Shown here: piece by piece, positions 1 to 8,619 of the stretch
Layout of the letters: each line of letters begins with the position of its first letter
How positions within the stretch are numbered: the first letter of the stretch is position 1
Assembly: GCA_017853275.1 (NCBI GenBank)
Contig: JAFMJV010000015.1
Location: 1 to 54,229, forward strand
Direction: 5' to 3'
DNA: 54,229 nucleotides
From: Chloroflexota bacterium
Lineage (GTDB): Bacteria > Chloroflexota > Limnocylindria > Limnocylindrales > CSP1-4
The notes under the pieces: model-generated
The model's database searches: none
What the model was told of the DNA's origin: nothing
The model's input: the letters and a program-made list of their open reading frames with translations, nothing else
Translations under genes and position numbers: made by a program

Positions 1-543
1 CGTGACCACTATGCCGTCCTCGGCGTCGCCCGGACGGCCACCCAGCGCCAGATCCGGGATGCCTTCCGTGCCCTCGCGCGCGGATCGCACCCGGACACGA
101 ACCCCGGGGATGCCGAGGCGGAGAAGCGCTTCAAGCGGATCGGACGCGCCTGGGAGGTCCTCGGCGACCCGGCGAAGCGGCGCGCCTATGACGAGCGCCA
201 CGTCCGCGGGCGATTCGCGGGGCCGGGGGCAGGCGGGGCGCAGCGCGTCGTCCTCGAGCCGAAGGGTCCCGCCTATCACCTCGACCTCGGCCACCACTCG
301 GACTTCTACCAGGTGGGCGACCCGCTCACCGTCCCGGAGGCGGCGGCGCTCGTGAAGCGGAACCCCTCCGTCCTCCGCCGGGCGATCCGGACGCGCCGGC
401 TCGCGGCGAGCCGGGGAGAGCGCGGCTATCTCGTGCGGCGCCGGGACGTGGAGCGGCTGGACCGGACGACGCCGCGCCGGCGACCGCTCACGACCCCGGA
501 GCCGGAGATCGACCCGGACGTCCTCGCCGCCGCCGAATCCTGA
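1..543 (+). CDS. J-domain (DnaJ-like) protein with C-terminal excisionase-type HTH, 5' partial
   Basis: The frame is open from base 1, so the N-terminus lies outside the window; 180 residues are visible. Residues about 1-70 are a J domain: it opens with a YAVLGV core, has the HPD motif in GSHPDTNPGD (about residues 30-32), and closes with WEVLGDPAKRRAYDERH, the usual helix III-IV signature. J domains stimulate Hsp70 (DnaK) ATPase. After a Gly/Pro linker and a short segment, residues about 107-160 (LTVPEAAALVKRNPSVLRRAI) look like a MerR/excisionase winged helix. No Gly/Phe-rich region or zinc-finger domain of a classic DnaJ follows, so this is not canonical DnaJ. The HTH could bind DNA or be a protein-binding winged helix. 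It ends 21 bp from the converging molybdenum hydroxylase operon. J-domain call is firm; function of the fusion is unknown. Confidence 0.85.
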   Translation, partial: RDHYAVLGVARTATQRQIRDAFRALARGSHPDTNPGDAEAEKRFKRIGRAWEVLGDPAKRRAYDERHVRGRFAGPGAGGAQRVVLEPKGPAYHLDLGHHSDFYQVGDPLTVPEAAALVKRNPSVLRRAIRTRRLAASRGERGYLVRRRDVERLDRTTPRRRPLTTPEPEIDPDVLAAAES

Positions 544-564
544 CCGTGGCGCGCGGCCGGCCGG

Positions 565-2859
565 TCAGCGGCCGTTGGCGGCGTCGCGCTCGCGGAGGGC
601 CTCCCAGACCCGCTCGGGGGTGAAGGGCGCCTCGCGCAGCCGGGCACCGGTGGCGCGCCGGACGGCGTTCGCGATCGCGGAGGCGACCGGGTTGAGGGCC
701 CCTTCGCCGCCACCCTTGGCGCCGTAGACACCGACGCCGTCGCCGCGCTCCACGAGGACGGTCCGGAGCTCCGGGAGATCCGTGAAGCGCGGGACGCGGT
801 AGTCGTAGAGGTTCCCGTTCACGAGGTTGCCATCCTCGTAGATCAGCTCCTCGCGCATCGCCATCCCGAGCCCCATGATCGCGGCACCCACGTCCTGGGC
901 CTCCGCGAGCTGCGGGTTCACGGCACAGCCGACATCGCCGATCGTGACCAGCTTCTCCACGTGGATCTCGCCGGTGGACTCGTCCACCCGGACCTCGACG
1001 CCGACGCAGCCGACCTCCCAGAAGGGGGGCATCTCCGCGGTCTCACCGGCCTTGCGCAGGTAGCCGCGGCCGATCGCCTCGCCGTAGTCGCCGGCGAACC
1101 AGGCACGGACGACCTCGCCCCAGCCGGCGAGCCGGTCCCCGACGCGGATCCCGGCGTGCTCCAGGACCGGCTCCGGGGCGTCCTCGCCGGCCCACGATTC
1201 GCGCGCCCACTCGAGGAGCTGCGCCTTCACGTCCCGGGCGGCGTTGCGGATCGCGAGACCCATGAGGGTCGTGGTCCGGCTGGCACCCGTGGAACGGTCG
1301 TAGGTGACGGCCGCGGTATCGCTCTGGACGAGCCGGACCTTCTCGAGGGGGACCCCCATCTCGCCCGCGGCGATCTGGGCGAGGGCGGTGGCGGACCCCT
1401 GGCCGATCTCCGTGCTCCCGCAGAGGACGGTGACCGAGCCGTCCGGGTGGACGCGCAGGGTCGCCGTGGTGACCGGCTCGGAGCCGGCATCGGAGGCGGA
1501 GACGCAGACGGCGCGGCCCACGCCGGGTGCCGGCGGGGTGGACCAGTCGAGCTCCGCGGCGGCCAGGGCGAGATCGTCCGCGAGCTTCGCGTCCAGCCCG
1601 CGGACCTTGGGCCACGGGCGCTCACCGCGCTCCACGAGGTTCCGGCGCCGGATCTCGAGCGGGTCGAGGCCGAGCGCCTCGGCCGCCTCGTCCATCTGCG
1701 ATTCCGCGGCGAAGACGACCTGCGGGGCGCCGAAGCCACGGAAGGAGGAGGCGGGGGCGGTATTCGTGTAGACGACCTGGCAGGTCACCTCGAGCGCGGG
1801 GATCCGGTAGGGGCCACCGAGCCGGTTCGCCGCCTTGCGGCCGACGAGCGGAGAGTTCTCCGCGTAGGCGCCGCTATCCAGCCGGACGGTCGCCTGGCGG
1901 CCGAGGAGCCGGCCGTCGCGATCGAAGGCCGAGCGGAGCTGGACGGTCGCGCCATCCCCGCGCGTGGTGAGGATCGCGTCGTCCACGTTGAGCGCGAGGC
2001 GGACCGGGCGGCCGGCCTTGAGCGCGAGCGCCGCGGTGAGCGGCTCGATCTTCGTGTAGGACTTGCTCCCGTAGCCGCCGCCCACGTAGGGGACGATGAC
2101 GCGGACCGCGGAGAGCGGCAGGTGGAAGACATGGGCGAGGTCGTCCCGGACCATGTACGGGTGCTGGGCGGAGGACCAGACGGTCAGCTCGCCGTCCTTC
2201 CACTCGGCGACGGAGGTGTACGGCTCCATCGCGAAGGCGTAGCACATCGGGTAGTGCCAGGTCCCCTCGAGGACGAGGTGGGCACCGGTGAACGCGTCCT
2301 CGATCTCCCCCCACGCCTGGCGGAAGGTGGAGCAGACGTTCGGGTGGTCCCGGGTGATGTCCTCCTCGAAGCCGCGGTGCGCACCCTGGCGGCCGGCCTT
2401 CTCGTGGAGGACGGGTGCGCCGGGGGCGAGCGCCTCCTCGACGGTGGTGGCGTACGGGAGCGGGTCGTAGTCGACCTCGATGAGGCGGAGCGCCTCGTCC
2501 GCGGTGGCGGCATCCTCGGCCACGACCCCCACGACGACCTCGCCCGCGAAGCGCACCTTCCCCGTCGCGATGAGCGGGTGGTCCGCGACCGCGTGGCCGT
2601 ACTCCAGCTGGACGCCGGGAAGGTCGGCCGCGGTGACGACCGCGATGACCCCCGGATGGCGGCGGGCCGCTTCCGCATCGATGGAGCGGATCCGGGCGTG
2701 CGCGTACGGGCTGCGGAGGAGGCGCGCGTGGGCGAGCCCGGGCAGGGTGAGGTCGGTCGTGAAGCTCGCGGCGCCGGTCACCTTCTCGATGCCGTCCCGG
2801 CGCGGGACGGAGATCCCGATCGGCTCCGGGGCGGGGCCGCGCTCGATGACCCGCTTCAT
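565..2859 (-). CDS. Xanthine dehydrogenase-family molybdopterin-binding large subunit
   Basis: 764 residues, the normal size for the Mo-MCD subunit of a molybdenum hydroxylase, which hydroxylates aromatic or N-heterocyclic carbons (or aldehydes) with water as oxygen donor. Visible motifs: VPRRDGIEKVTGAASFTTD at the N-terminus, GGGYGSKSY, SSFRGFGAPQ around residue 371, STEIGQGSATAL, and GGGEGALNP near residue 718, whose Glu matches the catalytic Glu of the family. The AYRCSFR loop of form-I CO dehydrogenase is absent and the FRGFG loop is xanthine dehydrogenase-like, so CO oxidation is unlikely. The ATG at 2859 overlaps the stop of the iron-sulfur subunit by 4 bp (ATGA), which fixes the start. 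Last gene of a FAD, 2Fe-2S, Mo operon. The substrate cannot be read from sequence; nearby cyclic amidohydrolase and cupin genes favour an N-heterocycle. Confidence 0.93.
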   Translation of the reverse strand: MKRVIERGPAPEPIGISVPRRDGIEKVTGAASFTTDLTLPGLAHARLLRSPYAHARIRSIDAEAARRHPGVIAVVTAADLPGVQLEYGHAVADHPLIATGKVRFAGEVVVGVVAEDAATADEALRLIEVDYDPLPYATTVEEALAPGAPVLHEKAGRQGAHRGFEEDITRDHPNVCSTFRQAWGEIEDAFTGAHLVLEGTWHYPMCYAFAMEPYTSVAEWKDGELTVWSSAQHPYMVRDDLAHVFHLPLSAVRVIVPYVGGGYGSKSYTKIEPLTAALALKAGRPVRLALNVDDAILTTRGDGATVQLRSAFDRDGRLLGRQATVRLDSGAYAENSPLVGRKAANRLGGPYRIPALEVTCQVVYTNTAPASSFRGFGAPQVVFAAESQMDEAAEALGLDPLEIRRRNLVERGERPWPKVRGLDAKLADDLALAAAELDWSTPPAPGVGRAVCVSASDAGSEPVTTATLRVHPDGSVTVLCGSTEIGQGSATALAQIAAGEMGVPLEKVRLVQSDTAAVTYDRSTGASRTTTLMGLAIRNAARDVKAQLLEWARESWAGEDAPEPVLEHAGIRVGDRLAGWGEVVRAWFAGDYGEAIGRGYLRKAGETAEMPPFWEVGCVGVEVRVDESTGEIHVEKLVTIGDVGCAVNPQLAEAQDVGAAIMGLGMAMREELIYEDGNLVNGNLYDYRVPRFTDLPELRTVLVERGDGVGVYGAKGGGEGALNPVASAIANAVRRATGARLREAPFTPERVWEALRERDAANGR

Positions 2860-3329
2860 CGTCCGGCCTCCGCGGCGCGCAGGACGGCCGCGACGATCGG
2901 CGCGTAGCCGGTGCAGCGGCAGAGGTTCCCGTCCAGGCCCTCCTTCACCTCGTCCTCCGTGGGGTGCGGGTTCTCCTCCAGGAGGGCGGTGGCGGCCATC
3001 AGCATCCCCGGCGTGCAGAAGCCGCACTGGAAGGCGGCTTCGTCGATGAAGGCCTGCTGGAGCGGGGTGAGGACGCCATCACGGGCGAGCCCCTCCACCG
3101 TGCGCACCGCGCCGCCGTCCGCATCGACCGCGAGGAAGGTGCAGGCGCTCACCGTCCGCCCGTCCACGAGGACCGTGCAGGCGCCGCAGACCTGGGCGTC
3201 GCAGGAGACCTTCGTGCCGGTCAGGCCGAGCCGGTCACGGAGCACATCCGCGAGCGTCTCGCGCGGCTCGATCCGGAGCGACTGCGCGCGCTCGTTCACC
3301 TGGAGCGAGATCTCCACCGTCTCACGCAT
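2856..3329 (-). CDS. 2Fe-2S iron-sulfur subunit of molybdenum hydroxylase
   Basis: 157 residues, standard for the small subunit (CoxS/NdhS type) that passes electrons from the Mo centre to FAD. The N-terminal ferredoxin fold carries the first cluster (CDAQVCGAC, then a Cys in TVSACTF); the C-terminal helical domain carries the second (QCGFCTPGM and NLCRCTGY). All eight cluster cysteines are present. The start ATG at 3329 overlaps the end of the FAD-subunit gene by 8 bp, and the stop overlaps the large-subunit ATG by 4 bp, so the three subunits are translationally coupled. A longer upstream reading would only intrude into the FAD gene. Confidence 0.95.
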   Translation of the reverse strand: MRETVEISLQVNERAQSLRIEPRETLADVLRDRLGLTGTKVSCDAQVCGACTVLVDGRTVSACTFLAVDADGGAVRTVEGLARDGVLTPLQQAFIDEAAFQCGFCTPGMLMAATALLEENPHPTEDEVKEGLDGNLCRCTGYAPIVAAVLRAAEAGR

Positions 3330-4197
3330 GCGCGCGCGCCTCCTCGACCGCCTGGGTGACCGCCCGGCCGAGGAGGATCCCCGCCAGGTGGCGCTTGTAG
3401 TCCGCCGACCCGTTGTGGTCGGGGATCGCATCGATCTCGCCGAGGACGGCGATCGCCGCCCCGAGCCCCGCGTCCAGCGCGGCGGGCTCGGCCGGCAGAC
3501 CGGCGAGCGCGGCGCCCGCAGCCGGCAGGACGATCGGCAGGTCCGTGAGCGAGCCGACCGCGACGGTCGCATCCGCGATCGCCCCGTCCACCACCCGGAC
3601 CCGGACCCCGACCGAGGCCGCCGGCCGCTCGAAGAAGGCGAGCTTCGCGTAGGCCCGCCCCTCCCCTGCCGCCGGAGCCGGGACGCGGATCGCGACGAGC
3701 AGCTCGTCCGCCTCGCGGCTCGTCGTCAGGGGCCCCACGATGAGCTCGTCGATCGCCATCTCGCGCGCGCCGGCGGGGCCCGCGAGCTCCACCCGCGCAT
3801 CACAGGCGAGGAGGAAGGTGGCCGGGTCCGAGTGGGGCTCCGCGAAGGCGAGGTTCCCACCCAGCGTCCCGGTGTTCCGGACGCGGATGTTCGCGACCTC
3901 CCGCTCCAGGGCGGCGAGCCCCGGGAGGTGGCGCAGGACATGCGGCGAGCGCTCGATCTCCCGGTGGGTGACGGTGGCACCGATCCGGAGGGCGCCGTCC
4001 GCGTCCGCGGAGATCCCGCCCAGCTCGGGGACGGACTTGAGGTCGATCAGGGTGCCGAACTGGGCGAAGCCCATCTTCATCACGGCGAGGAGCTCGGTCC
4101 CGCCGGCGTACCAGGCGCAGTCGCCCCCGGCAGCATCGAAGGCCGCGAACGCGTCCGCGAGCGATCGGGGGCGGCGGTGGGCGAAGCGCGGGATCAT
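3322..4197 (-). CDS. FAD-binding subunit of molybdenum hydroxylase
   Basis: 291 residues, matching the CoxM/NdhF-type flavoprotein subunit that passes electrons to the final acceptor. Flavin-binding loops are visible: YAGGTELLAVMKMG at about residues 30-43 (the AGGxSLxPxMK loop) and NTGTLGGNLAFAEPHSDPA at about residues 100-118 (the TIGGNxAxAxPxxD loop). ATG at 4197 is preceded by an AGGTGGAGG ribosome binding site. First gene of the minus-strand operon, divergent from the bicupin pair; the 208-bp gap holds an extended -10 and a dyad that may control both sides. A -10-like TACCAT lies on the minus strand upstream, but no convincing -35 is seen. Confidence 0.93.
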   Translation of the reverse strand: MIPRFAHRRPRSLADAFAAFDAAGGDCAWYAGGTELLAVMKMGFAQFGTLIDLKSVPELGGISADADGALRIGATVTHREIERSPHVLRHLPGLAALEREVANIRVRNTGTLGGNLAFAEPHSDPATFLLACDARVELAGPAGAREMAIDELIVGPLTTSREADELLVAIRVPAPAAGEGRAYAKLAFFERPAASVGVRVRVVDGAIADATVAVGSLTDLPIVLPAAGAALAGLPAEPAALDAGLGAAIAVLGEIDAIPDHNGSADYKRHLAGILLGRAVTQAVEEARAHA

Positions 4198-4279
4198 GCG
4201 GGGCCTCCACCTGGGTCGCCGCAGCGGATGCGGCGGGCAGCCGGAACGGTCCGGCGCCTGCCGGGATGGTAGCAAAGCG

Positions 4280-4288
4280 TGCTAGATT
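4280..4288 (+). promoter_or_regulatory. Extended -10 promoter for the bicupin operon
   Basis: TGCTAGATT, an extended -10 (TGn then TAGATT). The same form precedes the tRNA-Ala gene (TGCTAGACT) and the HD-domain gene (TGCTACGAT), so it appears to be a recurring promoter type here. No good -35 is seen. Transcription would start near 4295, giving a leader of about 110 nt. Confidence 0.5.
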
Positions 4289-4315
4289 GCGGACAAAGCC
4301 GCCGTCTTGTCCACA
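4288..4315. promoter_or_regulatory. Inverted repeat, candidate operator
   Basis: TGCGGACAA, 10-nt spacer, TTGTCCACA: 8 of 9 arm positions pair. It lies exactly over the predicted transcription start of the bicupin operon and in the divergent gap with the molybdenum hydroxylase operon, a sensible place for a repressor. Which regulator binds is unknown; the only GntR/FCD gene in the window is at 15538. Confidence 0.45.
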
Positions 4316-4405
4316 TCTCTCGGTCCCGCTCCGCGCGCTACGCTGGACGGACGCCGGGGACGCCCCGGACCTGCCGGCTACGGTACGCGAAGGGAGCCCC
4401 ACGGG

Positions 4406-5431
4406 ATGGTCGATCGGGAGCAGGCGCCGGCGGGCGCGGGCAGCGGAGCCCTCTACTACGACACGGAGCGCCAGTTCCTCATCGTCGAGGGCGTGATCGC
4501 CCGGGGGATCCCCACCTTCCCGCTCGCGCCGCGGCCCAAGCGCCGCTCGCGCGCCGCCGCCTTCGACAGCCTCGCCGGGAACACGACGCTCGGGATCCAC
4601 CTCTCGGAGGTCCCGCCCGGCAAGGCGAAGCCCGGCCACCGCCACCTGGACGAGGCGACCTTCTACATCGTCTCGGGGAAGGGCTGGAGCGAGGTCCGCC
4701 AGCACGACGACGCCCCGATGGAGCGGGTGGACTGGCAGGCCGGGGACGTGATGACGATCCCCTCGAACGCCTGGCACCAGCACTTCAACGCGAGCGAGGA
4801 GGAGCCGATCCTCCACATCGCGTTCAAGAACACGCGCCTCCTGCGCCGCCTCTTCAACAGCCGGGACTTCGTCTACAAGAACGACTTCCGCTTCGACGAC
4901 CGCTACAACGACGAGCCGGACTACTGGCGGAGCCGCCGGGACGAGGGCCGGGTCTCGACCGCGCCGGTCTTCCCGAACGTCATCGCCGACACCGTCGTGC
5001 CGGACCCCGAGGCGGGGACCGGCGTGGGCATCCGGGAGCTGAGCATGGGCGGCCACCTGATGATCGACCACGCGCTCCTCGAGATCGCCCCGGGGGGCGA
5101 GATCCGGGCGCACCGCCACCTTGCGGAGGAGGCGATGCTCGTCCTCCAGGGGAGCGGACGGACCCGGCTCTGGTCGGATGACGGCCGCGAGGCGACGGTG
5201 GAGTGGAAGGCGGGCGACCTCCTCTCGCCGCCCTTCCAGGTCTGGCGCTCCCATCACAACACGGGGAGCGAGCCGGTCCGCTTCCTGCGCTTCCAGAACA
5301 ACTTCATCGAGCTCGCCCTCGGCGTGCGCGGCCGGACGATCTCGCTGGACGGCGCCGGCCTCCCGGACCGCTGGCCCGCGGTCATCGAGGCGGACCGCGC
5401 GAGCTTCGGCGACGGCGGCGGGGACGAGTGA
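4406..5431 (+). CDS. Bicupin protein (gentisate dioxygenase-like fold)
   Basis: 341 residues with two cupin barrels. The first (about residues 70-150) has GHRHLDEATFYIVSGKG and SNAWHQHFN, giving the His-His-Glu-His metal set. The second (about residues 225-310) has RAHRHLAEEAMLVLQGSG and a weaker motif 2. Such bicupins include gentisate and related ring-cleaving dioxygenases as well as isomerases, so catalysis is plausible but unproven. Start at ATG 4406, ten bases after an AAGGGAG site; longer readings upstream lack a ribosome binding site. It overlaps the next bicupin by 4 bp (GTGA). Divergent from the molybdenum hydroxylase operon, so it may process that enzyme's product. Confidence 0.85.
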   Translation: MVDREQAPAGAGSGALYYDTERQFLIVEGVIARGIPTFPLAPRPKRRSRAAAFDSLAGNTTLGIHLSEVPPGKAKPGHRHLDEATFYIVSGKGWSEVRQHDDAPMERVDWQAGDVMTIPSNAWHQHFNASEEEPILHIAFKNTRLLRRLFNSRDFVYKNDFRFDDRYNDEPDYWRSRRDEGRVSTAPVFPNVIADTVVPDPEAGTGVGIRELSMGGHLMIDHALLEIAPGGEIRAHRHLAEEAMLVLQGSGRTRLWSDDGREATVEWKAGDLLSPPFQVWRSHHNTGSEPVRFLRFQNNFIELALGVRGRTISLDGAGLPDRWPAVIEADRASFGDGGGDE

Positions 5432-6477
5432 CGGACGAAGCCGCGATCCCGGCGGGGATCCACTACAGCGAGCTCCGCCAGGGGATCGTCTTCGACGGGG
5501 TCCTCGTCCGGGACCTCGTGGGCCTCCCGCTCGGACCGCGTCCCGGACGTCCGGGACGCGCCGCGATCCTCGACTTCCTCGCCGGGAACTCCACCCTCGG
5601 CGTCCACCTCGTGGAGCTCACGGCACCCGAGGCGGAGGGGCACCGGCACGCGGACGAGACGACCCTCCTCGTCCTCGCCGGGTCCGGGACCCTGGAGGTC
5701 CGCCAGGAGGACGACGCGGAGCCCGTCCAGGTCCCGTGGCGCGCGGGGGACCTGCTCGCGATCCCCCTGAACGCCTGGCACCGGGTCGTCCCGGATCCGG
5801 CGGCCGGCCCGGCCCGTCTCCTCTTCGTGAAGACCTCCCGGCTCATCCGGAAGCTCTTCCACGACGGCGACTTCAACCACGCGAACCCCTTCCGCTTCCG
5901 CCTGCGCTACGCGGACGAGCCGGGCTACTTCGCGATCCGCAAGCCCGGCAACTACGGCAAGGTGCGCGCGCACGTGGTGCGCGACCTGTCCGCCGAGCCG
6001 CTCGCCGCCGACCCGGACGCCGGGACGGACGTGGCGATCGTGCGCTACCAGATGGGCGGCCACCGGCTCCTGGACCACGCGCTCGTGGAGGTGGCCCCGG
6101 GCGGCTCCGTCCGCCCGCACCGCCCCCTCGCGGAGGAGGTCCTCGTCATCCTCTCCGGCAGCGGACGGACGGAGCTGACGGCGGAGGACGGCCGGACGCT
6201 CACGATCGACTGGACGGCGGGCGATCTCGTCGCGCCGCCCTTCGGCTGGACCCGCCGCCACCTGCCCACCGGGAGCGGCCCGGCGCGCTGGCTGCGGATC
6301 GGGAACGGCTTCATCGAGCGCGTCCTGGGCGTGAAGGGGAACACCTCGCTGGACGGGGAGCTCCCGGTCCGCGATCCGGGGCCCCTGGAGAGCGACCGGA
6401 GCAGCCTCGCCGCGGAGATCGCCCGCGCAGAGGCGTCCATCGCGGATGCCGCGCCCCGGGCGGGCGACGAGAGCTGA
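5428..6477 (+). CDS. Second bicupin protein, paralogue of the preceding gene
   Basis: 349 residues, GTG start overlapping the previous stop (GTGA), so co-translated. The first cupin keeps GHRHADETTLLVLAGSG and an AWH motif 2. In the second barrel the HxH pair reads PHRP, and the motif-2 His is not clearly kept, so only the N-terminal barrel looks able to hold metal. Both proteins share the order GAP-like linker, LLRRLF/LIRKLF segment, then the second barrel, which shows common origin by duplication. One copy may be catalytic and the other structural, possibly forming a hetero-oligomer (inference). Confidence 0.83.
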   Translation: MTDEAAIPAGIHYSELRQGIVFDGVLVRDLVGLPLGPRPGRPGRAAILDFLAGNSTLGVHLVELTAPEAEGHRHADETTLLVLAGSGTLEVRQEDDAEPVQVPWRAGDLLAIPLNAWHRVVPDPAAGPARLLFVKTSRLIRKLFHDGDFNHANPFRFRLRYADEPGYFAIRKPGNYGKVRAHVVRDLSAEPLAADPDAGTDVAIVRYQMGGHRLLDHALVEVAPGGSVRPHRPLAEEVLVILSGSGRTELTAEDGRTLTIDWTAGDLVAPPFGWTRRHLPTGSGPARWLRIGNGFIERVLGVKGNTSLDGELPVRDPGPLESDRSSLAAEIARAEASIADAAPRAGDES

Positions 6478-6514
6478 GGGGCCGGGGGCGGGGGCGGTGG
6501 AGCCGGGAGCGGTC

Positions 6515-7261
6515 TCAGCCCGCGTCGAAGCGGAGCATCCGCTGGCCGCGCGGATGCCCCCAGTCGCCGATCTCCGTGACGGACCAGCCCGCGGCATCCC
6601 CCAGCGCAGCCAGGCGGTCCACCGGGTAGCGGAAGCCGTGACGGGCGTGGGAGCGCCGCGGGTTCCCCGCCGGATCCCCGGCCTTGTAGGTCGCGTAGAG
6701 GTGGTGGCCCGGCGCGACGAACGCACGCAGCCGCCCGAGGCAGAGGGTGATGTCCTCCGCGGTGAGGTGGGTGAAGAGCGACTGGGCGATCGAGAGGTCC
6801 GGGCGCCGGGAGAAGCGGTGGAATGGGAAGTCCGCGCCGATCACCAGCTCCGGCCGGCGCTCGGCCACACGGACCGGTCCGAGCTCGTCGGCAAGGCCGA
6901 GCTCGACGAGCCGGCGCTCCTTCTCGAGTCCGAGGTAGTGGCCCGGCTCCAGGTACGGGATGAGGTGGACGCCCGCCCGGAGCGACCCGCATGCGATGTC
7001 GAGGAGGACGTGGTGCGGCCGCAGGCCCTGGCCCACGAGGAAGTCGAGCTGGAGGCGGCCCAGCTCCTCCCAGAGCCCGCCGACATAGGCGCGGTGGCCG
7101 TCACGGGCGATCCCCTCGTCGCCCTCCGTGCCATCCCCGGCCGCCGCGGGCGGGGCGACGACGCCGGTGGGGCGCGCCCGCCGGAAGGTGCGCCCGAGCC
7201 AGCCTGTCCGGTCCACGATGACCCTCCCGGGGAACGCGGTCACGAGGCATCGCGACCTCAC
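6515..7261 (-). CDS. Class I SAM-dependent methyltransferase-like protein
   Basis: Up to 248 residues. The Rossmann-type SAM site is LLDIACGSLRAGVHL (about residues 87-101), followed by YLGLEKE as the acidic strand-2 end, and SIAQSLFTHL in the position of motif post-I. The body resembles the family of small methyltransferases that includes sugar and phospholipid modifiers; the substrate is not recognisable. GTG at 7261 is the longest start and no clear ribosome binding site is seen; internal GTG codons at 7243 or 7216 would also work. It faces the bicupin operon (37 bp between stops) and is divergent from the MFS gene at 7315. Confidence 0.75.
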   Translation of the reverse strand: MRSRCLVTAFPGRVIVDRTGWLGRTFRRARPTGVVAPPAAAGDGTEGDEGIARDGHRAYVGGLWEELGRLQLDFLVGQGLRPHHVLLDIACGSLRAGVHLIPYLEPGHYLGLEKERRLVELGLADELGPVRVAERRPELVIGADFPFHRFSRRPDLSIAQSLFTHLTAEDITLCLGRLRAFVAPGHHLYATYKAGDPAGNPRRSHARHGFRYPVDRLAALGDAAGWSVTEIGDWGHPRGQRMLRFDAG

Positions 7262-7314
7262 GGCAGTCTATCCGGCCGGCGTGCGGACGGGCCTGCCCCC
7301 CTCCCGATCCCGGC

Positions 7315-8595
7315 GTGAGCGGCACGCCCCTCCCCGCCGAGCGGCGGATCCGGAACCCGCTCGACCCGCGGAACCCCCTCTCCGGGGTCTACATCGCGAC
7401 GATGCTCTTCGAGCTCGCGGAGGGCGGCCTCCGCTTCCTCCTCCCGATCCACCTCGCGGGGAAGGGGGTCGGGGAAGAGGGGATCGGCTTCGTCGTCGCC
7501 GTCTTCGCAGCGACGAGCCTCCTCTCGCGCGGGATCGCCGGCGGGGCCTTCCGCTACGACCGGGCGCGGCGGCTGATCATCCTGGCCGGGGTCGCGAGCA
7601 CCGGCGCCTTCCTCTTCCTCCCCTTCACGGACACCGCGCTCGGCGCCGCGCTCCTCATGGCGGGCGACGGGTTCGGCTGGGGGATGGCGACGACCGTCCT
7701 GCTCGCCGTGGTCATGACGGTCAGCCCGCGCACGATGTCCTCGGCGTCCGCGATGGGCTGGTATGTCGGCTTCCAGGGGATCGCGCTCGCCCTCGCGACC
7801 ACCGTGGGCGGCGTCCTCGCCCAGCTCCTCGGCGTGGAGGCGGCGATGCTCGTCCTCGCCACCGTGCCCGCCCTTGCGGGCGTCCTCATCGCGCTCCGCC
7901 TCCCGCGCGCCGATGACGCGCGGATCCCCGAGGGCGCCACCCGGGAGGAGGCCCGAGCCCGGCAGACCTTCCGCGCCCGCGTCACCGGGGCGCCGGGGGC
8001 CGTCGCGCGGACGCTCGTCGGGCTGCCCGCGGTCGTCTGGGGAGCGGCGCTCGTGGCCGCCTACCTGAACGTGATGAACGGGATCCTCCAGAGCTTCTTC
8101 CCGCTCCTCGGGCTCTCGCTCGGGATGACGCTCGCCCAGGTCGGCACGCTCTCGAGCGTCCGGGTCGGCGTCTCGTCGCTGGCGCGCTTCGCTGCAGGGC
8201 CGCTCTTCTCGCGCGTGGACCCGCGCACCCTCCACATCCCCCTCCTTACCCTCTCGGCGATGACGGTCGTCTCCCTCCCCTGGCTGGCGACCTCCTGGCT
8301 TCTCACCCTCCCCGCGCTCGCCCTGAACGGGATCTGCCGCGGTCTCCTCCGGGTCACCTCCGGCGCGGCGGCGATGGACGCGCTCCGCGGCGAGCGGACC
8401 GGGGCGGCCGCCGCCGTGATGACCGCCGGGCTGGACGTGGGGAAGATGATCGGCCCGCTCGCCGGTGGCTTCGTCGCGGCCGCGGCCGGGCTTCCCGCCA
8501 CCTTCGTCGTCGTCCCGCTCGTCTTCCTCGCCCTCGCCCTCACCCTCGAGATCGCCGGCCGCCGGACCCGTCCGGGCGCGCCGGTCGCCGGCTGA
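7315..8595 (+). CDS. MFS transporter
   Basis: 426 residues, about 12 hydrophobic segments in two halves, with a cytoplasmic linker rich in charged residues near residues 205-225 (ARIPEGATREEARARQ). Sequence after helix 2 (FRYDRARRLI) resembles the cytoplasmic loop of MFS carriers. Typical drug or metabolite exporter/importer length. GTG start at 7315 without an obvious ribosome binding site. Ends 24 bp before the alpha/beta hydrolase, with which it is probably co-transcribed. The substrate is unknown. Confidence 0.85.
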   Translation: MSGTPLPAERRIRNPLDPRNPLSGVYIATMLFELAEGGLRFLLPIHLAGKGVGEEGIGFVVAVFAATSLLSRGIAGGAFRYDRARRLIILAGVASTGAFLFLPFTDTALGAALLMAGDGFGWGMATTVLLAVVMTVSPRTMSSASAMGWYVGFQGIALALATTVGGVLAQLLGVEAAMLVLATVPALAGVLIALRLPRADDARIPEGATREEARARQTFRARVTGAPGAVARTLVGLPAVVWGAALVAAYLNVMNGILQSFFPLLGLSLGMTLAQVGTLSSVRVGVSSLARFAAGPLFSRVDPRTLHIPLLTLSAMTVVSLPWLATSWLLTLPALALNGICRGLLRVTSGAAAMDALRGERTGAAAAVMTAGLDVGKMIGPLAGGFVAAAAGLPATFVVVPLVFLALALTLEIAGRRTRPGAPVAG

Positions 8596-8619
8596 CCCCC
8601 GCCACACAAGGAGCACCCG

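Noticed and set aside
961-2907. Long open frame on the plus strand opposite the molybdenum hydroxylase
   Set aside because: It is a Gly/Arg/Asp-rich shadow in a very GC-rich region; the minus strand has recognisable domains. The same applies to the long antisense frames at 3800-5257, 7258-9681, 25508-27517 and 34788-37430.
565-4197. Aerobic carbon monoxide dehydrogenase (form I)
   Set aside because: The large subunit has FRGFG in place of the AYRCSFR loop; only the general molybdenum hydroxylase assignment is safe.
5428-6477. Pseudogene status of the second bicupin
   Set aside because: The frame is intact and overlaps the previous gene in the usual way; only some metal ligands of the second barrel are lost.
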